The position numbers and the translations under genes are program-made. Under the pieces are notes generated by a model. The model ran no database searches. It was not told where the DNA came from and saw nothing but the letters and a program-made list of their open reading frames with translations. A stretch of 64,000 nucleotides of DNA from Linanthus parryae (Eukaryota > Streptophyta > Magnoliopsida > Ericales > Polemoniaceae), in the NCBI GenBank assembly GCA_023055425.1, contig JALGPY010000005.1:81819495-81883494 (forward strand), given 5' to 3'. Position 1 is the first letter of the stretch. Each line of letters begins with the position of its first letter. Positions 21,712-34,715 of this stretch are shown here, in pieces.

Positions 21712-22108
21712 TTAAGGGCACTTCGAACCCTTGAAACGGAAAGAACAACGGCAAGACTTAAAACCGGGATCTGCAGCTGGAACACAAGAAAGTACGTGGT
21801 CCGTGGAGCTTGGGTACTTTTTCCTGCATGCGTATCCACACAACGGAACCGAACATAATTCCACAGTGTAAAGGATTTTTTCACAGTTTATTTCATCAGC
21901 ATTCACTATTCTTGTTGTTGCGACTGCATGAGTGAAAATAATGTAAAACATCAATCCAAAAATGATTTAATTTCATAAACCTATTTTTGGTTTAATTTAT
22001 AAAATGGACTGATATATAGTTGAATGAAATAGAAGTGAAAAACAAACCTGGCGTGAAAATGGCGATGATCATGAGAGAGCAAAAAATAGAAGAGAGCCTC
22101 ATGGTCAT
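21712..22108 (-). CDS. secreted defensin-like cysteine-rich peptide, copy 2 (two exons)
   Basis: Exon 1 is 22048-22108, intron 21924-22047, exon 2 21712-21923. The predicted 90-residue precursor is identical to copy 1. The only exon difference seen is a silent change in the Asn codon before the first mature Cys (AAT in copy 1, AAC here). Signal peptide, the eight Cys and GT-AG splice sites are intact. Flanking and intronic sequence differs from copy 1 by scattered changes, so the copies are real and not an assembly echo of exactly identical sequence. Confidence 0.82.
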
Positions 22109-22159
22109 TCAGTACGCAAGTGTTTCCTTTTTCAAATAATGAACATATTTCATTCCTTC

Positions 22160-22166
22160 ATTTATA
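22160..22166 (-). promoter_or_regulatory. TATA box of DEFL copy 2
   Basis: TATAAAT on the minus strand, 52 bases upstream of the first ATG, as in copy 1. Confidence 0.6.
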
Positions 22167-22639
22167 GTTAGATTTTACCCATTATTTTAACTTAAATTGG
22201 AGACACGATTAGTTAATAGAAAATTTAGCAACCACAACTTTTTTTTTAAAAAAAGAGCCGTCAATATTGATATATGGTTGCTTAACCTTTTTTTTCGTCC
22301 CTTCGTTTAATCATTCAAAAATGAGATTTACTAGGAGGGCCATATCAATTATTCTAACTTGTACTAGCTTTGTACATTTTTATAAGAATTTGGATCCAAT
22401 TCACTTAAATATTCTGATCATTATCCAACCAAGCATAGGTAAGAGGGTAGAAATGATATATTTAGATCTTTTAATCCCAATCTTCTTTCATATTTGGACA
22501 TGCAATTATTTTTCCAGCGCAAAATTGTGTCGTGAATTTTAAATGCTTATTGGTAGAGCTCCAAACGAAATTTCTATCTTGCTCATCACATACTTTGTGT
22601 TTGAATTTAGAATCTAATTTTCATGATGTACGGTGCCAT

Positions 22640-22985
22640 CACTAAGAGAAATCGGTTTGTTAAGACGATCCTCTCTTCATTAAATAAAAAAATGGTCATT
22701 AGATTGGAGCGACGACATTTGCTTGTCCGCATGTGGTGGGGATAGCTCTGTCGTTAGTCTGACCAAGCAAGAAATCAAGACTTGGTGGTTAGAACAGGCG
22801 ACGGCATTGCCGACTACACCTATCTTTTAAAACTTTGTCGTCTACAGTTTCACGTGGTTTAAAACTTTTCTCACGAGCATTTGACTATAATTATTCGTCG
22901 TTTATCCTATGCCAACTAGTTTGCACCTCGTTTTCATGACCTATATTACGATAATCTCATTTAAGTCGACGATTTTGCATTTGTA
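22640..22985. mobile_element. CACTA-like segment, unit 2
   Basis: Same CACTAAGAGAAATCGG start and CGTCG-rich interior as in unit 1, copied with the unit and not by independent transposition. Confidence 0.45.
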
Positions 22986-24556
22986 TATTTTTGTTAACCC
23001 ATCAATTTTTCTTTTGGTAAAGTTTTTAAAATAATAACGTGCTCGCCGTGATATAACTTTGGCTTACTAACATGCTCATCAGGTTTATATTATGTCTTCT
23101 TTATAGACAAATATTTATGTAGTTTCCTATTTCAAATATTTGTATGCCTACACAAATAAGTTGTTGGTGATAACTTTTTGTAACTCACGCATAACAAAAT
23201 TACATGTTAATACACAAATGAACTAGTTTGTGATTTCTTTTTGATCACTCACACATAACACAAATAAACTACCTAGGGGAACTTGCAAAATCCACAAACA
23301 TAGGATACAAAGCTGTTACACTACTGATCCAAACATGGCAAAACCCATAACAATGCAATATTCTCACATGGATCATTAGAGTACAAAAATAATACAGAAC
23401 GCATTAGTAGCCTAAAACAAAGGCAAAACCCATAAGTTTAAAATATTCCACAACATTGTTGTAGTTGTTGTAGTTAGTTTCAAAATAAACTCATAATAAC
23501 GTTTGTAGCATTGTTCTAACCGATGTATTTACCACATGGTACCTATGAAACCGGCTAAGACTGCACGCAGTCGATTTGGATTAAAAAAGAACGGTCGTTG
23601 ATGACCTGATGCTTTAGAAGCTGGACCTCCGTCTTCATCTTCACCATTGTTTCTATAATAAAAAAGGAAAAACGATTAACACCATAACATGAAAATTATA
23701 CATGTAGAGAGAATTAGGAAACTAACATGCACTTTGGACACCTTGTCTTGGTAATCTAGCATGCGTTTCATCTCTTACTAACTGGATTTATATGTAAAAG
23801 TTGAATATTATAAAAATAATTCAGGGATATAAGAAAAAATAATTAATGTATGACACACAACAAGGAACATCCAACAAGAAAAGTCGCATTCATGATGTTA
23901 GAGAGATGAGTGAACCTATAAACACTAAACCAATTGTTAGAATTCCCCATACTACCCCATGATGAACCTATGAAGCCACTAACCGTCTCTACCACCACAA
24001 GCCTAGATTCCTCATAGTGAACCTATAAAAAACTAACCATCTCTAGTACCCACTAACATTAAAGCAACAGTTCAAATTCCCCAAAATGCCTCACCTACGT
24101 AGGTTAATGCTATGGCCACCAATCAACTCTCCCTTCTGCAACTTCTACCAAGAATAGGAAATAAAAGAGATTGGTATCTTACCTTAATTTAATCTCTTAA
24201 ATTCAATTCAAAATCTTTCAGAATGATTCCGTTCCCAACACTCCATCAAAGTCCCTTACCCAAATTCCCATATCTTGGAACCATTTCGCAAACACCTTCA
24301 TGAACAGGAAGAGGTCACCAGCCCTTTGACAGGGGTGGCATAGTCCTATGAGAAAGCACCAATTTTCATCTCTGATACAGATGATGGTTCGAGCAGTGAC
24401 GTCTCACACATTGTTCCCCTTATGTCACGTTGTTTAAAAAGAGAAAAATTGTATTGGAGGAAAGCCATCGGATCAGAGAAGAGGTTGAAAGGAGAATTAA
24501 GGTCATTGAGAATACCAAGTTTTAACATGATCGAAATGTTGGAAGGTTTGTGGAAA

Positions 24557-25175
24557 TATATGCAGAAAAACTCCCCCTTAGTTCATGCTATGAACTATTG
24601 TTCAGTTTCAGAGCCTTAAAACCAGTTTCAAAGATTTGAAACACTACTTTGTTTCAAGGCTTTGAATTCTATTTCAGTTATTTGAAACATGCTGTGCACA
24701 TGTAATCTCCCCCTTGGTGACAGACAAAATCACTAATCTGATAGAACTGAATCTCTGCAAAAGATAATCAATATAGCATAGAAGAGATAGGTATATAAGA
24801 TCAATAATGATCAACTAAAACAGTTGTAAGCAGAATCCAAGTCAAAGTAAAAAACTAAAAGAAAACAACCATATCCAAAACCAGATAATCGTGGAACAAA
24901 AATAACCCCTAAACTTCACTAAACTTATCCTAATTTCTCCCCCTTTTTGATTTTCATCAAAAAATTGGAAAAATGTTTGATCAAAACTTATTTGAAAACT
25001 CAAAAGTAGTGAAAGAAAAAAAAGTTGTGAAATTGATCCAAGGCTTTGAAAAAGAAGAACGAAGAGGATAGAATCAAGGATTTGGATCTTCATCTCCCAC
25101 AGGCTCTGCAGTTTCCTCTTGATCACTGCCTTCTCCATCATTTTCCTCATCGTCTTGCAGATCTCTTGAGCAACC
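24557..25175 (-). mobile_element. Sirevirus 3' fragment, unit 2
   Basis: Copy of the unit 1 fragment. The CTCCCCCT and ATCTCCCCC polypurine-tract complements are better preserved here (about 24570 and 24706-24715), and the acidic extra-ORF tail lies at 25075-25175. Confidence 0.55.
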
Positions 25176-25535
25176 TGTTGTAGGATTTTGATAACGGATG
25201 CGCAGCGGAATAAAAAAAAATAAATCCGTTCAAGACCCTCCAAGGATCACAATTCAAGATATCATAACAATGGTAAGAGTTTGTATATTAAAGTACATTG
25301 ATTGTCTCCTGTGATGAATTCACTCAGAAACAGTATTCACGTCTCTACGGATAGTTCACTACTACGATTGAATCTGGATCAAAAGAGGGCGGCGGGCCTC
25401 TCTTGAGGCCGCCGGGGGGGGGGGGGTTGGGGTTCGTCCCTCCTTGTTTGTTCTCTCCATGTGTGATAACAATTATGACAAATCTCTTCATAACCAAGCT
25501 AGGAGTGTCCTTTATATAGTCTAACAACTCCTTTT
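25176..25535 (+). repeat. copia LTR fragment, unit 2
   Basis: Copy of 17622-18040 with 13 G at 25414-25426 and a deletion of about 65 bp before the GC hairpin. It is cut by the Sirevirus LTR at 25536. Confidence 0.5.
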
Positions 25536-26763
25536 TGAAGGGGTGTCCAGTAGGCACAAATACAGAATCAATACTCTAGAAAGGGGGTGGGGGTTTAGAG
25601 TATGCAAAATTTTCCTAAACTTGCACGAAGAGTGGTTAAACAGATTTCTATAGATTAAAGAATATATCAAGGAATTGAAATTAATTACAATTCCTTTAAA
25701 TAAATACAGTTGTAATAGAAAAGCTAAGTCTAATTCAAGGCCTTGAGATGAGTTTCAAACCCTTGAAATAAAAGCAGTTTTGTTTGCTGCAAATAAGCTA
25801 AGTATAAACTGAAACGTAAATGCAAGAGACACAAGATATATAGAGTTCAGTCCAGTTGGACCTTCGTCTCTCCCTTATGGACTTGATCCATGCAGGAATT
25901 TCAACACAATTCTTATTAATCAAAAGCTAAGCCCTAGATCTCAAGCACCTATAGATGTCTTACTCTGTTACAGCTTTTCGTTCTCACTCCTGTTCTAGAT
26001 AACTAATTAACTAAGAATTCTCTATTGTTCACCTTGAAAAATCCAGGAGAATAAGAACTAGAAGTATTATAATAATGACATACAAATAAAGCTCAGAATA
26101 GAAGAACACTAGAACTTAGTTTGCAAAGAGTATGTAGTGTTCCTCAGATGCTTGGATTGAGAGAAATGGGTCTGCTTCTTTGTTGCTTGTCAATCGCTGA
26201 ATGTGTTTGAGTTTCACTGCTAATTTTTCCGTTGAATTGCTTCAACTTTTCCCTCTTTTAAAGAGCCGTTTGAATTGCAGATCTTCAAGATCTCATCATA
26301 ACAACCTTCCATATTTTGTAGCTTCAGCTGTTGACTTCTGTAACAGCTTCTCCCAACAGATAGTTTCTCAGTATCTTCAGAGATACTGATTTGATCTTGT
26401 TCATAAAAATGATGGGAAGCTTTCAAACACATCAGATTGATCATGATTTCAAATCATCAATTAGTTTCCTTTCCTCCAGAACACTTCTTAGGAAATTTAT
26501 CCGGCAAAATAGGAAAAAAAATATCCCAGCAAAACTAAGTCAAATAGATGGATTAGATACAATTTAGAGTGTCAAAATAGATTTTTTTTTCATAATAAGA
26601 TAACAACAAATCAAGCACAGGAGTTTAGGAATTGAATAAAGAAAAGAAACTCCCCCTATGTTCATGCATTTAAAGCATTGTCAGTTTCAAAGCTTTGAAA
26701 CCTGTTTTAAGGCCTAGAAATATACCAGCAATTTCAAGCCTATGAAATCGGGTTGAACTTACA
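25536..26763 (-). repeat. Sirevirus-like LTR, unit 2
   Basis: Starts TGTAAGTTCAACC (minus, at 26763) and ends CCCCTTCA (25536), 1228 bp; it is a diverged copy of the unit 1 LTR. Confidence 0.75.
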
Positions 26764-27761
26764 ATCTACCCCTTGATGATAGACAAAACCACAATCTGTT
26801 TGGAACTATGTTTCTGCAAAAAATACTCATTAGCACATAGCATAGTAGATCATAACACATATTTTCCAAAAAAACCAACTTATTAACTAACTGAATAACA
26901 ACAAATAACTGAAAAGTTTCAGATTGTCCTACTGACCAAAACTAGGTCTCTAGTAAACATAAAAGTAAACATAAAATAACTTAAATTTCTCCACCTTTTT
27001 GAATTGCACCAAAAAAACATAATGAAAAAATGTTGGATCTAAGTTTTGGAAATAAGTTTAAGAAAAATGTTTGGAAAGATATAATTTTCAAGACTTTGAA
27101 AAGGATTTCAAGACCTTGGAAAAAGATATAAAGAATAGGCAAGAGATAAGGTTTGAGTCTCCATCTCCTTGCTGCTCTCCATCTTCCTCCTCACTATCTT
27201 TTTCATCATTGTCATCATCCTGATTCTCTTCTTCTTCCTCGTCAATGATTGAACTTATGGATTTGATCACACTATTGAACATGAAGGTTAACCCTTATAA
27301 GCACTTTGTCCTTGCTTCAACTTTATCTTTACAAAACTTATTTTCTTATTCACTGAAGATTTTTTATCATGATCATTTCTTTCTAATTTCATGCTAGATT
27401 CTGATTTAGCTTCTTGAATTTCTTTCTCCATTCTGATTTTACTGGTTAGAGGAGATGTTCCAATCGGAATCCCTTTATGCTTTTCTTGAGCAGACTCCAC
27501 AGTATTCTTCTTCTTGCTTGAAACTGGTGTATGATCTTTCATTGTCTTCTTCTTGGGAGGAGGAGGGGCCAGGTCTTCTGTAGTCAGATTCTTTGAACTT
27601 GAGTCACCACTCATGGTCTGAACCTCTTCCACATTAGTCTATCTTTTCTTCTCTTTAGCAGCCTTTGTAACATTAGCCCTTTTGATTCTGTCAGACAGCT
27701 CTACTGGAAATTGATTATTTTCCTAACATTAGCCCTTTTGATTCTGTCAGACGGCTCTACT
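26764..27761 (-). pseudogene. Sirevirus 3' region with extra ORF, unit 2
   Basis: Frames at 27288-27632 (Lys/Pro-rich) and 27088-27282 (acidic) repeat the unit 1 pseudogene with a few substitutions. The acidic frame is shortened by an additional frameshift after its Gly-Asp-Gly-Asp. Confidence 0.5.
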
Positions 27762-29112
27762 ATTTCCCTTTCTATTCATTTCTTCTTACCTCTCCCATGA
27801 ACGTCTAGATTCATTTCAGCGTCATTCCTCCTTCTCTCTCATTGTCTTCAATGCTTCTTAATCCTTTCCCCCTCTTCAACTATTATTCTTTCCTGCTGTG
27901 CTCTAGATTTCGAACACATTTCCTTTTCCTCTCTTTTTACAGAATGAATAAATAGATTCAATATACATAAATTTTTTGTTAACAATTAAAAATATTAGCA
28001 GTAAAAAATTTCTACAAGAACTAGTAAAAGTTGTGTAGTAATTATCATCGCCCTAAACTTTTATACAATGAGAGACATAATATCATATGAAATGCTAAAC
28101 GTCACCCTTTTTTCTTACACCTTTAAGTTCACCCCTTATGTGGATTTTTTTATTGATGATGTGATTATAGAAATATCTTAAAATAAATAGTACCAAAAAT
28201 CTTATCTTGACACGTAAGAGTTAAACTTGAAGGATGAAGAAAAAAAGGTGAAGCATAGCGGCCCTCATTTAGAATAATCATTGTTAACACTATTTCTAGG
28301 AGACTATCATATAATTTTTATTGTTCAATAAATGAAATATCTCTATCTAAACCACCTACTTTAGTTACGAGAGATTTTATAAATTCAACATTTATATGAT
28401 TTCGAGGTCGACATAGGAATTTGGTAAATTTAGGAGTACACAATCAACTAAGTACATGAATCATTGCACACTTTTGAATAAATCACGATCAAATAGATTA
28501 TAGACGTATATTTAGTTTCTTGAAGTTCTACTTAAGAATATTATTTTTATTCAAGGTACAACTCTATTAATAGTAGTATGAACAATTTACAACATAATTA
28601 TTTTATGATTATGTGTAATTTTATTTTGGTAGTTAAGAAAATATGATTTGATGATAAATTTGAAGTGGGGGGCTAAAACACCATTCTCCAAATTTGGATA
28701 AAAATAAGAGATAGTATTATTTAACAATCTCATATAAAAATTATTGAATATTGTGGGAGACGAAAAACACTATTTTCCCACCAAAAAATTATGAAATAGT
28801 CCATAATCTTTTGGAGGCTGAACCATATTTTCCTCCACATATAGGATTTGGCGTAAAATTTGGTCTCGTCTGTGGAATATGCTCTAAATTCTTCACATCG
28901 AGTTATGTAATGGTCTTGAACTTTATTGTGTATGTGTGCGCTCGTCTGTAAAGATCATTTGTCAACACATTGAAGATCAAAACTCAATTGAGAATTTCTT
29001 ATATCATACACTTATTGTCTCATTCAAGAGTACCAAACATTTATACATTAGAGCTCTGATCCCTCATCTTATCACTAGTTAAATATTATTGATAGGTAGA
29101 TTATTCTATTCA

Positions 29113-29118
29113 TTTATT
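29113..29118 (-). terminator. candidate poly(A) signal of DEFL copy 3
   Basis: Minus-strand AATAAA downstream of the copy 3 stop codon. Confidence 0.5.
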
Positions 29119-29193
29119 CCAAAAATAATTATGAGGACATCACGAGAGCTTCTGCATCCTGCCTTCGAATTATTGACTAGATATCACAAAATT

Positions 29194-29590
29194 TTAAGGG
29201 CACTTCGAACCCTTGAAACGGAAAGAACAACGGCAAGACTTAAAACCGGGATCTGCAGCTGGAACACAAGAAAGTACGTGGTCCGTGGAGCTTGGGTACT
29301 TTTTCCTGCATGCGTATCCACACAACGGAACCGAACATAATTCCACAGTGTAAAGGATTTTTTCACAGTTTATTTCATCAGCATTCACTATTCTTGTTGT
29401 TGCGACTGCATGAGTGAAAATAATGTAAAACATCAATCCAAAAATGATTTAATTTCATAAACCTATTTTTGGTTTAATTTATAAAATGGACTGATATATA
29501 GTTGAATGAAAGAGAAGTGAAAACCAAACCTGGCGTGAAAATGGCGATGATCATGAGAGAGCAAAAAATAGAAGAGAGCCTCATGGTCAT
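29194..29590 (-). CDS. secreted defensin-like cysteine-rich peptide, copy 3 (two exons)
   Basis: Exon 1 is 29530-29590, intron 29406-29529, exon 2 29194-29405. The predicted precursor is the same as in copies 1 and 2, and exon 2 shares the silent AAC codon with copy 2. The intron has one change next to the donor (GTTTGGTTT in place of GTTTGTTTT) that leaves the GT intact. No frameshift or lost Cys is present. Confidence 0.82.
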
Positions 29591-29641
29591 TCAGTACGCA
29601 AGTGTTTCCTTTTTCAAATAATGAACATATTTCATTCCTTC

Positions 29642-29648
29642 ATTTATA
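29642..29648 (-). promoter_or_regulatory. TATA box of DEFL copy 3
   Basis: TATAAAT on the minus strand, 52 bases upstream of the first ATG. Confidence 0.6.
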
Positions 29649-30119
29649 GTTAGATTTTACCCATTATTTTAACTTAAATTGGAGACACGATTAGTTAATA
29701 GAAAATTTAGCAACCATAACTTTTTTTTAAAAAAGAGCCGTCAATATTGATATATGGTTGCTTAACCTTTTTTTTTCGTCCCTTCGTTTAATCATTCAAA
29801 ATGAGATTTACTAGGAGGGCCATATCAATTATTCTAACTTGTACTAGCTTTGTACATTTTTATAAGAATTTGGATCCAATTCACTTAAATATTCTGATCA
29901 TTATCCAACCAAGCATAGGTAAGAGGGTAGAAATGATATATTTAGATCTTTTAATCCCAATCTTCTTTTATATTTGGACATGCAATTATTTTTCCAGCGC
30001 AAAATTGTGTCGTGAATTTTAAATGCTTATTGGTAGAGCTCCAAACGAAATTTCTATCTTGCTCATCACATACTTTGTGTTTGAATTTAGAATCTAATTT
30101 TCATGATGTACGGTGCCAT

Positions 30120-30465
30120 CACTAAGAGAAATCGGTTTGTTAAGACGATCCTCTTTTCATTAAATAAAAAAATGGTCATTAGATTGGAGCGACGACATTT
30201 GCTCGTCCGCATGTGGTGGGGATAGCTCTGTCGTTAGTCTGACCAAGCAAGAAATCAAGACTTGGTGGTTAGAACAGGCGACGGCATTGCCGACTACACC
30301 TATCTTTTAAAACTTTGTCGTCTACAGTTTCACGTGGTTTAAAACTTTTCTCACGAGCATTTGACTATAATTATTCGTCGTTTGACCTATGCCAACTAGT
30401 TTGCACTTCGTTTTCATGACCTATATTACGATAATCTCATTTAAGTCGACGATTTTGCATTTGTA
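30120..30465. mobile_element. CACTA-like segment, unit 3
   Basis: Third copy of the CACTAAGAGAAATCGG-led block. Confidence 0.45.
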
Positions 30466-32039
30466 TATTTTTGTTAACCCATCAATTTTTCTTTTGGTAA
30501 AGTTTTTAAAATAATAACGTGCTCGCCGTGATATAACTTTGGCTTACTAACATGCTCATCAGGTTTATATTATGTCTTCTTTATAGACAAATATTTATGT
30601 AGTTTCCTATTTCAAATATTTGTATGCCTACACAAATAAGTTGTTGGTGATAACTTTTTTGTAACTCACGCATAACAAAATTACATGTTAATACACAAAT
30701 GAACTAGTTTGTGATTTCTTTTTGATCACTCACACATAACACAAATAAACTACCTAGGGGAACTTGCAAAATCCACAAACATAGGATACAAAGCTGTTAC
30801 ACTACTGATCCAAACATGGCAAAACCCATAACAATGCAATATTGTCACATGGATCATTAGAGTACAAAAATAATACAGAACGCATTAGTAGCCAAAAACA
30901 TAGGCAAAACCCATAAGTTTAAAATATTCCACAACATTGTTGTAGTTGTTGTAGTTAGTTTCAAAATAAACTCATAATAACGTTTGTAGCATTGTTCTAA
31001 CCGATGTATTTACCACATGGTACCTACGAAACCGGCTAAGACTGCACGCAGTCGATTTGGATTAAAAAAGAACGGTCGTTGATGACCTGATGCTTTAGAA
31101 GCTGGACCTCCGTCATCATCTTCACCATTGTTTCTATAATAAAAAAGGAAAAACGATTAACACCATAACATGAAAATTATACATGTAGAGAGAATTAGGA
31201 AACTAACATGCACTTTGGACACCTTGTCTTGGTAATCTAGCATGCGTTTCATCTCTTACTAACTGGATTTATATGTAAAAGTTGAATATTATAAAAATAA
31301 TTCAGGGATATAAGAAAAAATAATTAATGTATGACACACAACAAGGAACATCCAACAAGAAAAGTCGCATTCATGATGTCAGAGAGATGAGTGAACCTAT
31401 AAACACTAAACCAACTGTTAGAATTCCCCATACTACCCCATGATGAACCTATGAAGCCACTAACCGTCTCTACCACCACAAGCCTAGATTCCTCATAGTG
31501 AACCTATAAAAAACTAACCATCTCTAGTACCCACTAACACTAAAGCAACAGTTCAAATTCCCCAAACTGCCTCACCTACGTAGGTTAATGCTATGGCCAC
31601 CAATCAACTCTCCCTTCTGCAACTTCTACCAAGAATAGGAAATAAAAGAGATTGGTATCTTACCTTAATTTAATCTCTTAAATTCAATTCAAAATCTTTC
31701 AGAATGATTCCGTTCCCAACACTCCATCAAAGTCCCTTACCCAAATTCCCATATCTTGGAACCATTTCGCAAACACCTTCATGAACAGGAAGAGGTCACC
31801 AGCCCTTTGACAGGGGTGGCATAGTCCTATGAGAAAGCACCAATTTTCATCTCTGATACAGATGATGGTTCGAGCAGTGACGTCTCACACATTGTTCCCC
31901 TTATGTCACGTTGTTTAAAAAGAGAAAAATTGAATTGGAGGAAAGCCATCGGATCAGAGAAGAGGTTGAAAGGAGAATTAAGGTCATTGAGAATACCAAG
32001 TTTTAACATGATCGAAATGTTGAAAGGTTTGTGGAAATA

Positions 32040-32656
32040 TATGCAGAAAAACTCCCCCTTAGTTCATGCTATGAACTATTGTTCAGTTTCAGAGCCTTAA
32101 AACCAGTTTCAAAGATTTGAAACACTACTTTGTTTCAAGGCTTTGAATTCTATTTCAGTTATTTGAAACATGCTGTGAACATGTAATCTCCCCCTTGGTG
32201 ACAGACAAAATCACTAATCTGATAGAACTCAATCTCTGCAAAAGATAATCAATATAGCATAGAAGAGATAGGTATATAAGATCAATAATGATCAACTAAA
32301 ACAGTTGTAAGCAGAATCCAAGTCAAAGTAAAAAACTAAAAGAAAACAACCATATCCAAAACCAGATAATCGTGGAACAAAAATAACCCCTAAACTTCAC
32401 TAAACTTATCCTAATTTCTCCCCCTTTTTGATTTTCATCAAAAAATTGGAAAAATGTTTGATCAAAACTTATTTGAAAACTCAAAAGTAGTGAAAGAAAA
32501 AAAAGTTGTGAAATTGATCCAAGGCTTTGAAAAAGAAGAACGAAGAGGATAGAATCAAGGATTTGGATCTTCATCTCCCACAGGCTCTGCAGTTTCCTCT
32601 TGATCACTGCCTTCTCCATCATTTTCCTCATCGTCTTGCAGATCTCTTGAGCAACC
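32040..32656 (-). mobile_element. Sirevirus 3' fragment, unit 3
   Basis: Copy of 24557-25175, nearly identical to unit 2. Confidence 0.55.
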
Positions 32657-33020
32657 TGTTGTAGGATTTTGATAACGGATGCGCAGCGGAATAAAAAAAA
32701 ATAAATCCGTTCAAGACCCTCCAAGGATCACAATTCAAGATATCATAACAATGGTAAGAGTTTGTATATTAAAGTACATTGATTGTCTCCTGTGATGAAT
32801 TCACTCAGAAACAGTATTCACGTCTCTACGGATAGTTCACTACTACGATTGAATCTGGATCAAAAGAGGGCGGCGGGCCTCTCTTGAGGCCGCCGGGGGG
32901 GGGGGGGGGGGGTGGGGTTCGTCCCTCCTTGTTTGTTCTCTCCATGTGTGATAACAATTATGACAACTCTCTTCATAACCAAGCTAGGAGTGTCCTTTAT
33001 ATAGTCTAACAACTCCTTTT
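32657..33020 (+). repeat. copia LTR fragment, unit 3
   Basis: Copy of 17622-18040 sharing the unit 2 internal deletion, with 18 G at 32895-32912, the longest G run in the window. Confidence 0.5.
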
Positions 33021-33865
33021 TGAAGGGGTGTACAGTAGGCACAAATACAGAATCAATACTCTAGAAAGGGGGGGGGGGGTTGAGAGTATGCAAAATTTTC
33101 CTAAACTTGCACGAAGAGTGGTTAAACAGATTTGTATAGATTAAAGAATATATCAAGGCATTGAAATTAATTTCAATTCCTTTAAATAAATACAGTTGTA
33201 ATAGAAAAGCTAAGTCTAATTCAAGGCCTTGAGATGAGTTTCAAACCCTTGAAATAAAAGCAGTTTTGTTTGCTGCAAATAAGCTAAGTATAAACTGAAA
33301 CGTAAATGCAAGAGACACAAGATATATAGAGTTCAGTCCAGTTGGACCTTCGTCTCTACCTTATGGACTTGATCCATGCAGGAATTTCAACACAATTCTT
33401 ATTAATCAAAAGCTAAGCCCTAGATCTCAAGCACCTATAGATGCCTTAATCTGTTACAGCTTTTCGTTCTCACTCCTGTTCTAGATAACTAATTAACTAA
33501 GAATTCTCTATTGTTCACCTTGAACAATCCACGAGAATAAGAACTAGAAGTATTATAATAATGACATACAAATAAAGCTCAGAATAGAAGAACACTAGAA
33601 CTTAGTTTGCAAAGAGTATGTAGTGTTCCTCAGATGCTTGGATTGAGAGAAATGGGTCTGCTTCTTTGTTGCTTGTCAATCGCTGAATGTGTTTGAGTTT
33701 CACTGCTAATTTTTCCGTTGAATTGCTTCAACTTTTCCCTCTTTTAAAGAGCCGTTTGAATTGCAGATCTTCAAGATCTCATCATAACAACCTTCCATAT
33801 TTTGTAGCTTCAGCTGTTGACTTCTGTAACAGCTTCTCCCAACAGATAGTTTCTCAGTATCTTCA
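33021..33865 (-). repeat. Sirevirus LTR, unit 3 (truncated)
   Basis: Left part of the LTR (CCCCTTCA end at 33021). The other end is lost at the breakpoint to unit 4. Confidence 0.7.
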
Positions 33866-33878
33866 TCAGTTTATTTCA

Positions 33879-34119
33879 TCAGCATACACTATTCTTGTTT
33901 ATTTCATCAGCATACACTATTCTTGTTGTTGCGACTGCATGAGTGAAAATAATGTAAAACATCAATCCAAAAATGATTTAATTTCATAAACCTATTTTTG
34001 GTTTAATTTATAAAATGGACTGATATATAGTTGAATGAAAGAGAAGTGAAAAACAAACCTGGCGTGAAAATGGCGATGATCATGAGAGAGCAAAAAATAG
34101 AAGAGAGCCTCATGGTCAT
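33879..34119 (-). pseudogene. truncated defensin-like peptide gene, copy 4
   Basis: Exon 1 (34059-34119), the intron (33935-34058) and its splice sites match the intact copies, and the TATA box at 34171-34177 is present. Exon 2 follows copies 1-3 for only about 13 codons, with one Asn-to-Tyr change, and then reads through breakpoint sequence to a stop at 33879-33881. Of the eight mature Cys none is kept in register. A stretch of about 28 bases containing TTTATTTCATCAGCATACAC is repeated at the breakpoint. Confidence 0.8.
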
Positions 34120-34170
34120 TCAGTATGCAAGTGTTTCCTTTTTCAAATAATGAACATATTACATTCCTTC

Positions 34171-34177
34171 ATTTATA
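34171..34177 (-). promoter_or_regulatory. TATA box upstream of the DEFL pseudogene
   Basis: TATAAAT on the minus strand at the same position relative to the ATG as in the intact copies, so the pseudogene could still be transcribed. Confidence 0.5.
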
Positions 34178-34442
34178 GTTAGATTTTACCCATTATTTTA
34201 ACTTAAATTGGAGACACGATTAGTTAATAGAAAATTTAGCAACCAAAACTTTTTTTTTAAAAAGAGCCGTCAATATTGATATATGGTTGCTTAACCTTTT
34301 TTTTCGTCCCTTCGTTTAATCATTCAAAATGAGATTTACTAGGAGGGCCATATCAATTATTCTAACTTGTACTAGCTTTGTACATTTTTATAAGAATTTG
34401 TGTTTGAATTTAGAATCTAACTTTCATGATGTACGGTGCCAT

Positions 34443-34715
34443 CACTAAGAGAAATCGGTTTGTTAAGACGGTCCTCTCTTCATTAAATAAAAAAATGGTC
34501 ATTAGATTGGAGCGACGACATTTGCTCGTCCGCATGTGGTGGGGATGGCTCTGTCGTTAGTCTGACCAAGCAAGAAATCAAGACTTGGTGGTTAGAACAG
34601 GCGACGGCATTGCCGACTACACCTATCTTTTAAAACTTTGTCGTCTACAGTTTCTGGTGGTTTAAAACTTTTCTCACGAGCATTTGACTATGATTATTCG
34701 TCGTTTGACCTATGG
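34443..34715. mobile_element. CACTA-like segment, unit 4 (shortened)
   Basis: CACTAAGAGAAATCGG start and CGTCG motifs. It is cut after CGTCGTTTGACCTATG by the second deletion of unit 4. Confidence 0.4.

Larger units (their letters stand above)
20256..27761. repeat. Tandem unit 2 of the 7.5-kb array
   Basis: The second complete unit, about 7506 bp, with the same order of contents as unit 1. Equivalent parts: unrecognised 20256-21630, DEFL gene 21712-22108, CACTA-like 22640-22985, unrecognised sequence with coding-like fragments 22986-24553, Sirevirus fragment 24557-25175, copia LTR fragment 25176-25535, Sirevirus LTR and 3' region 25536-27761. The copia fragment has lost a segment after TCTGGATC. 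Confidence 0.9.
27762..33865. repeat. Tandem unit 3 of the 7.5-kb array (right-truncated)
   Basis: About 6.1 kb. It matches units 1 and 2 from the ATTTCCCTTTCT start to within the Sirevirus LTR. It then breaks after TCAGTATCTTCA near 33865 and joins DEFL exon 2 sequence of unit 4. Parts: unrecognised 27762-29112, DEFL gene 29194-29590, CACTA-like 30120-30465, unrecognised with coding-like fragments 30466-32030, Sirevirus fragment 32040-32656, copia LTR fragment 32657-33020, partial Sirevirus LTR 33021-33865. Confidence 0.9.

Noticed and set aside
33687..33989. 100-residue plus-strand frame with a Cys-Cys-Cys-Asp-Cys run
   Set aside because: It runs across the unit 3/unit 4 breakpoint and antisense to DEFL exon 2 and intron; the Cys codons are the reverse complement of the ACAACAACA stretch.
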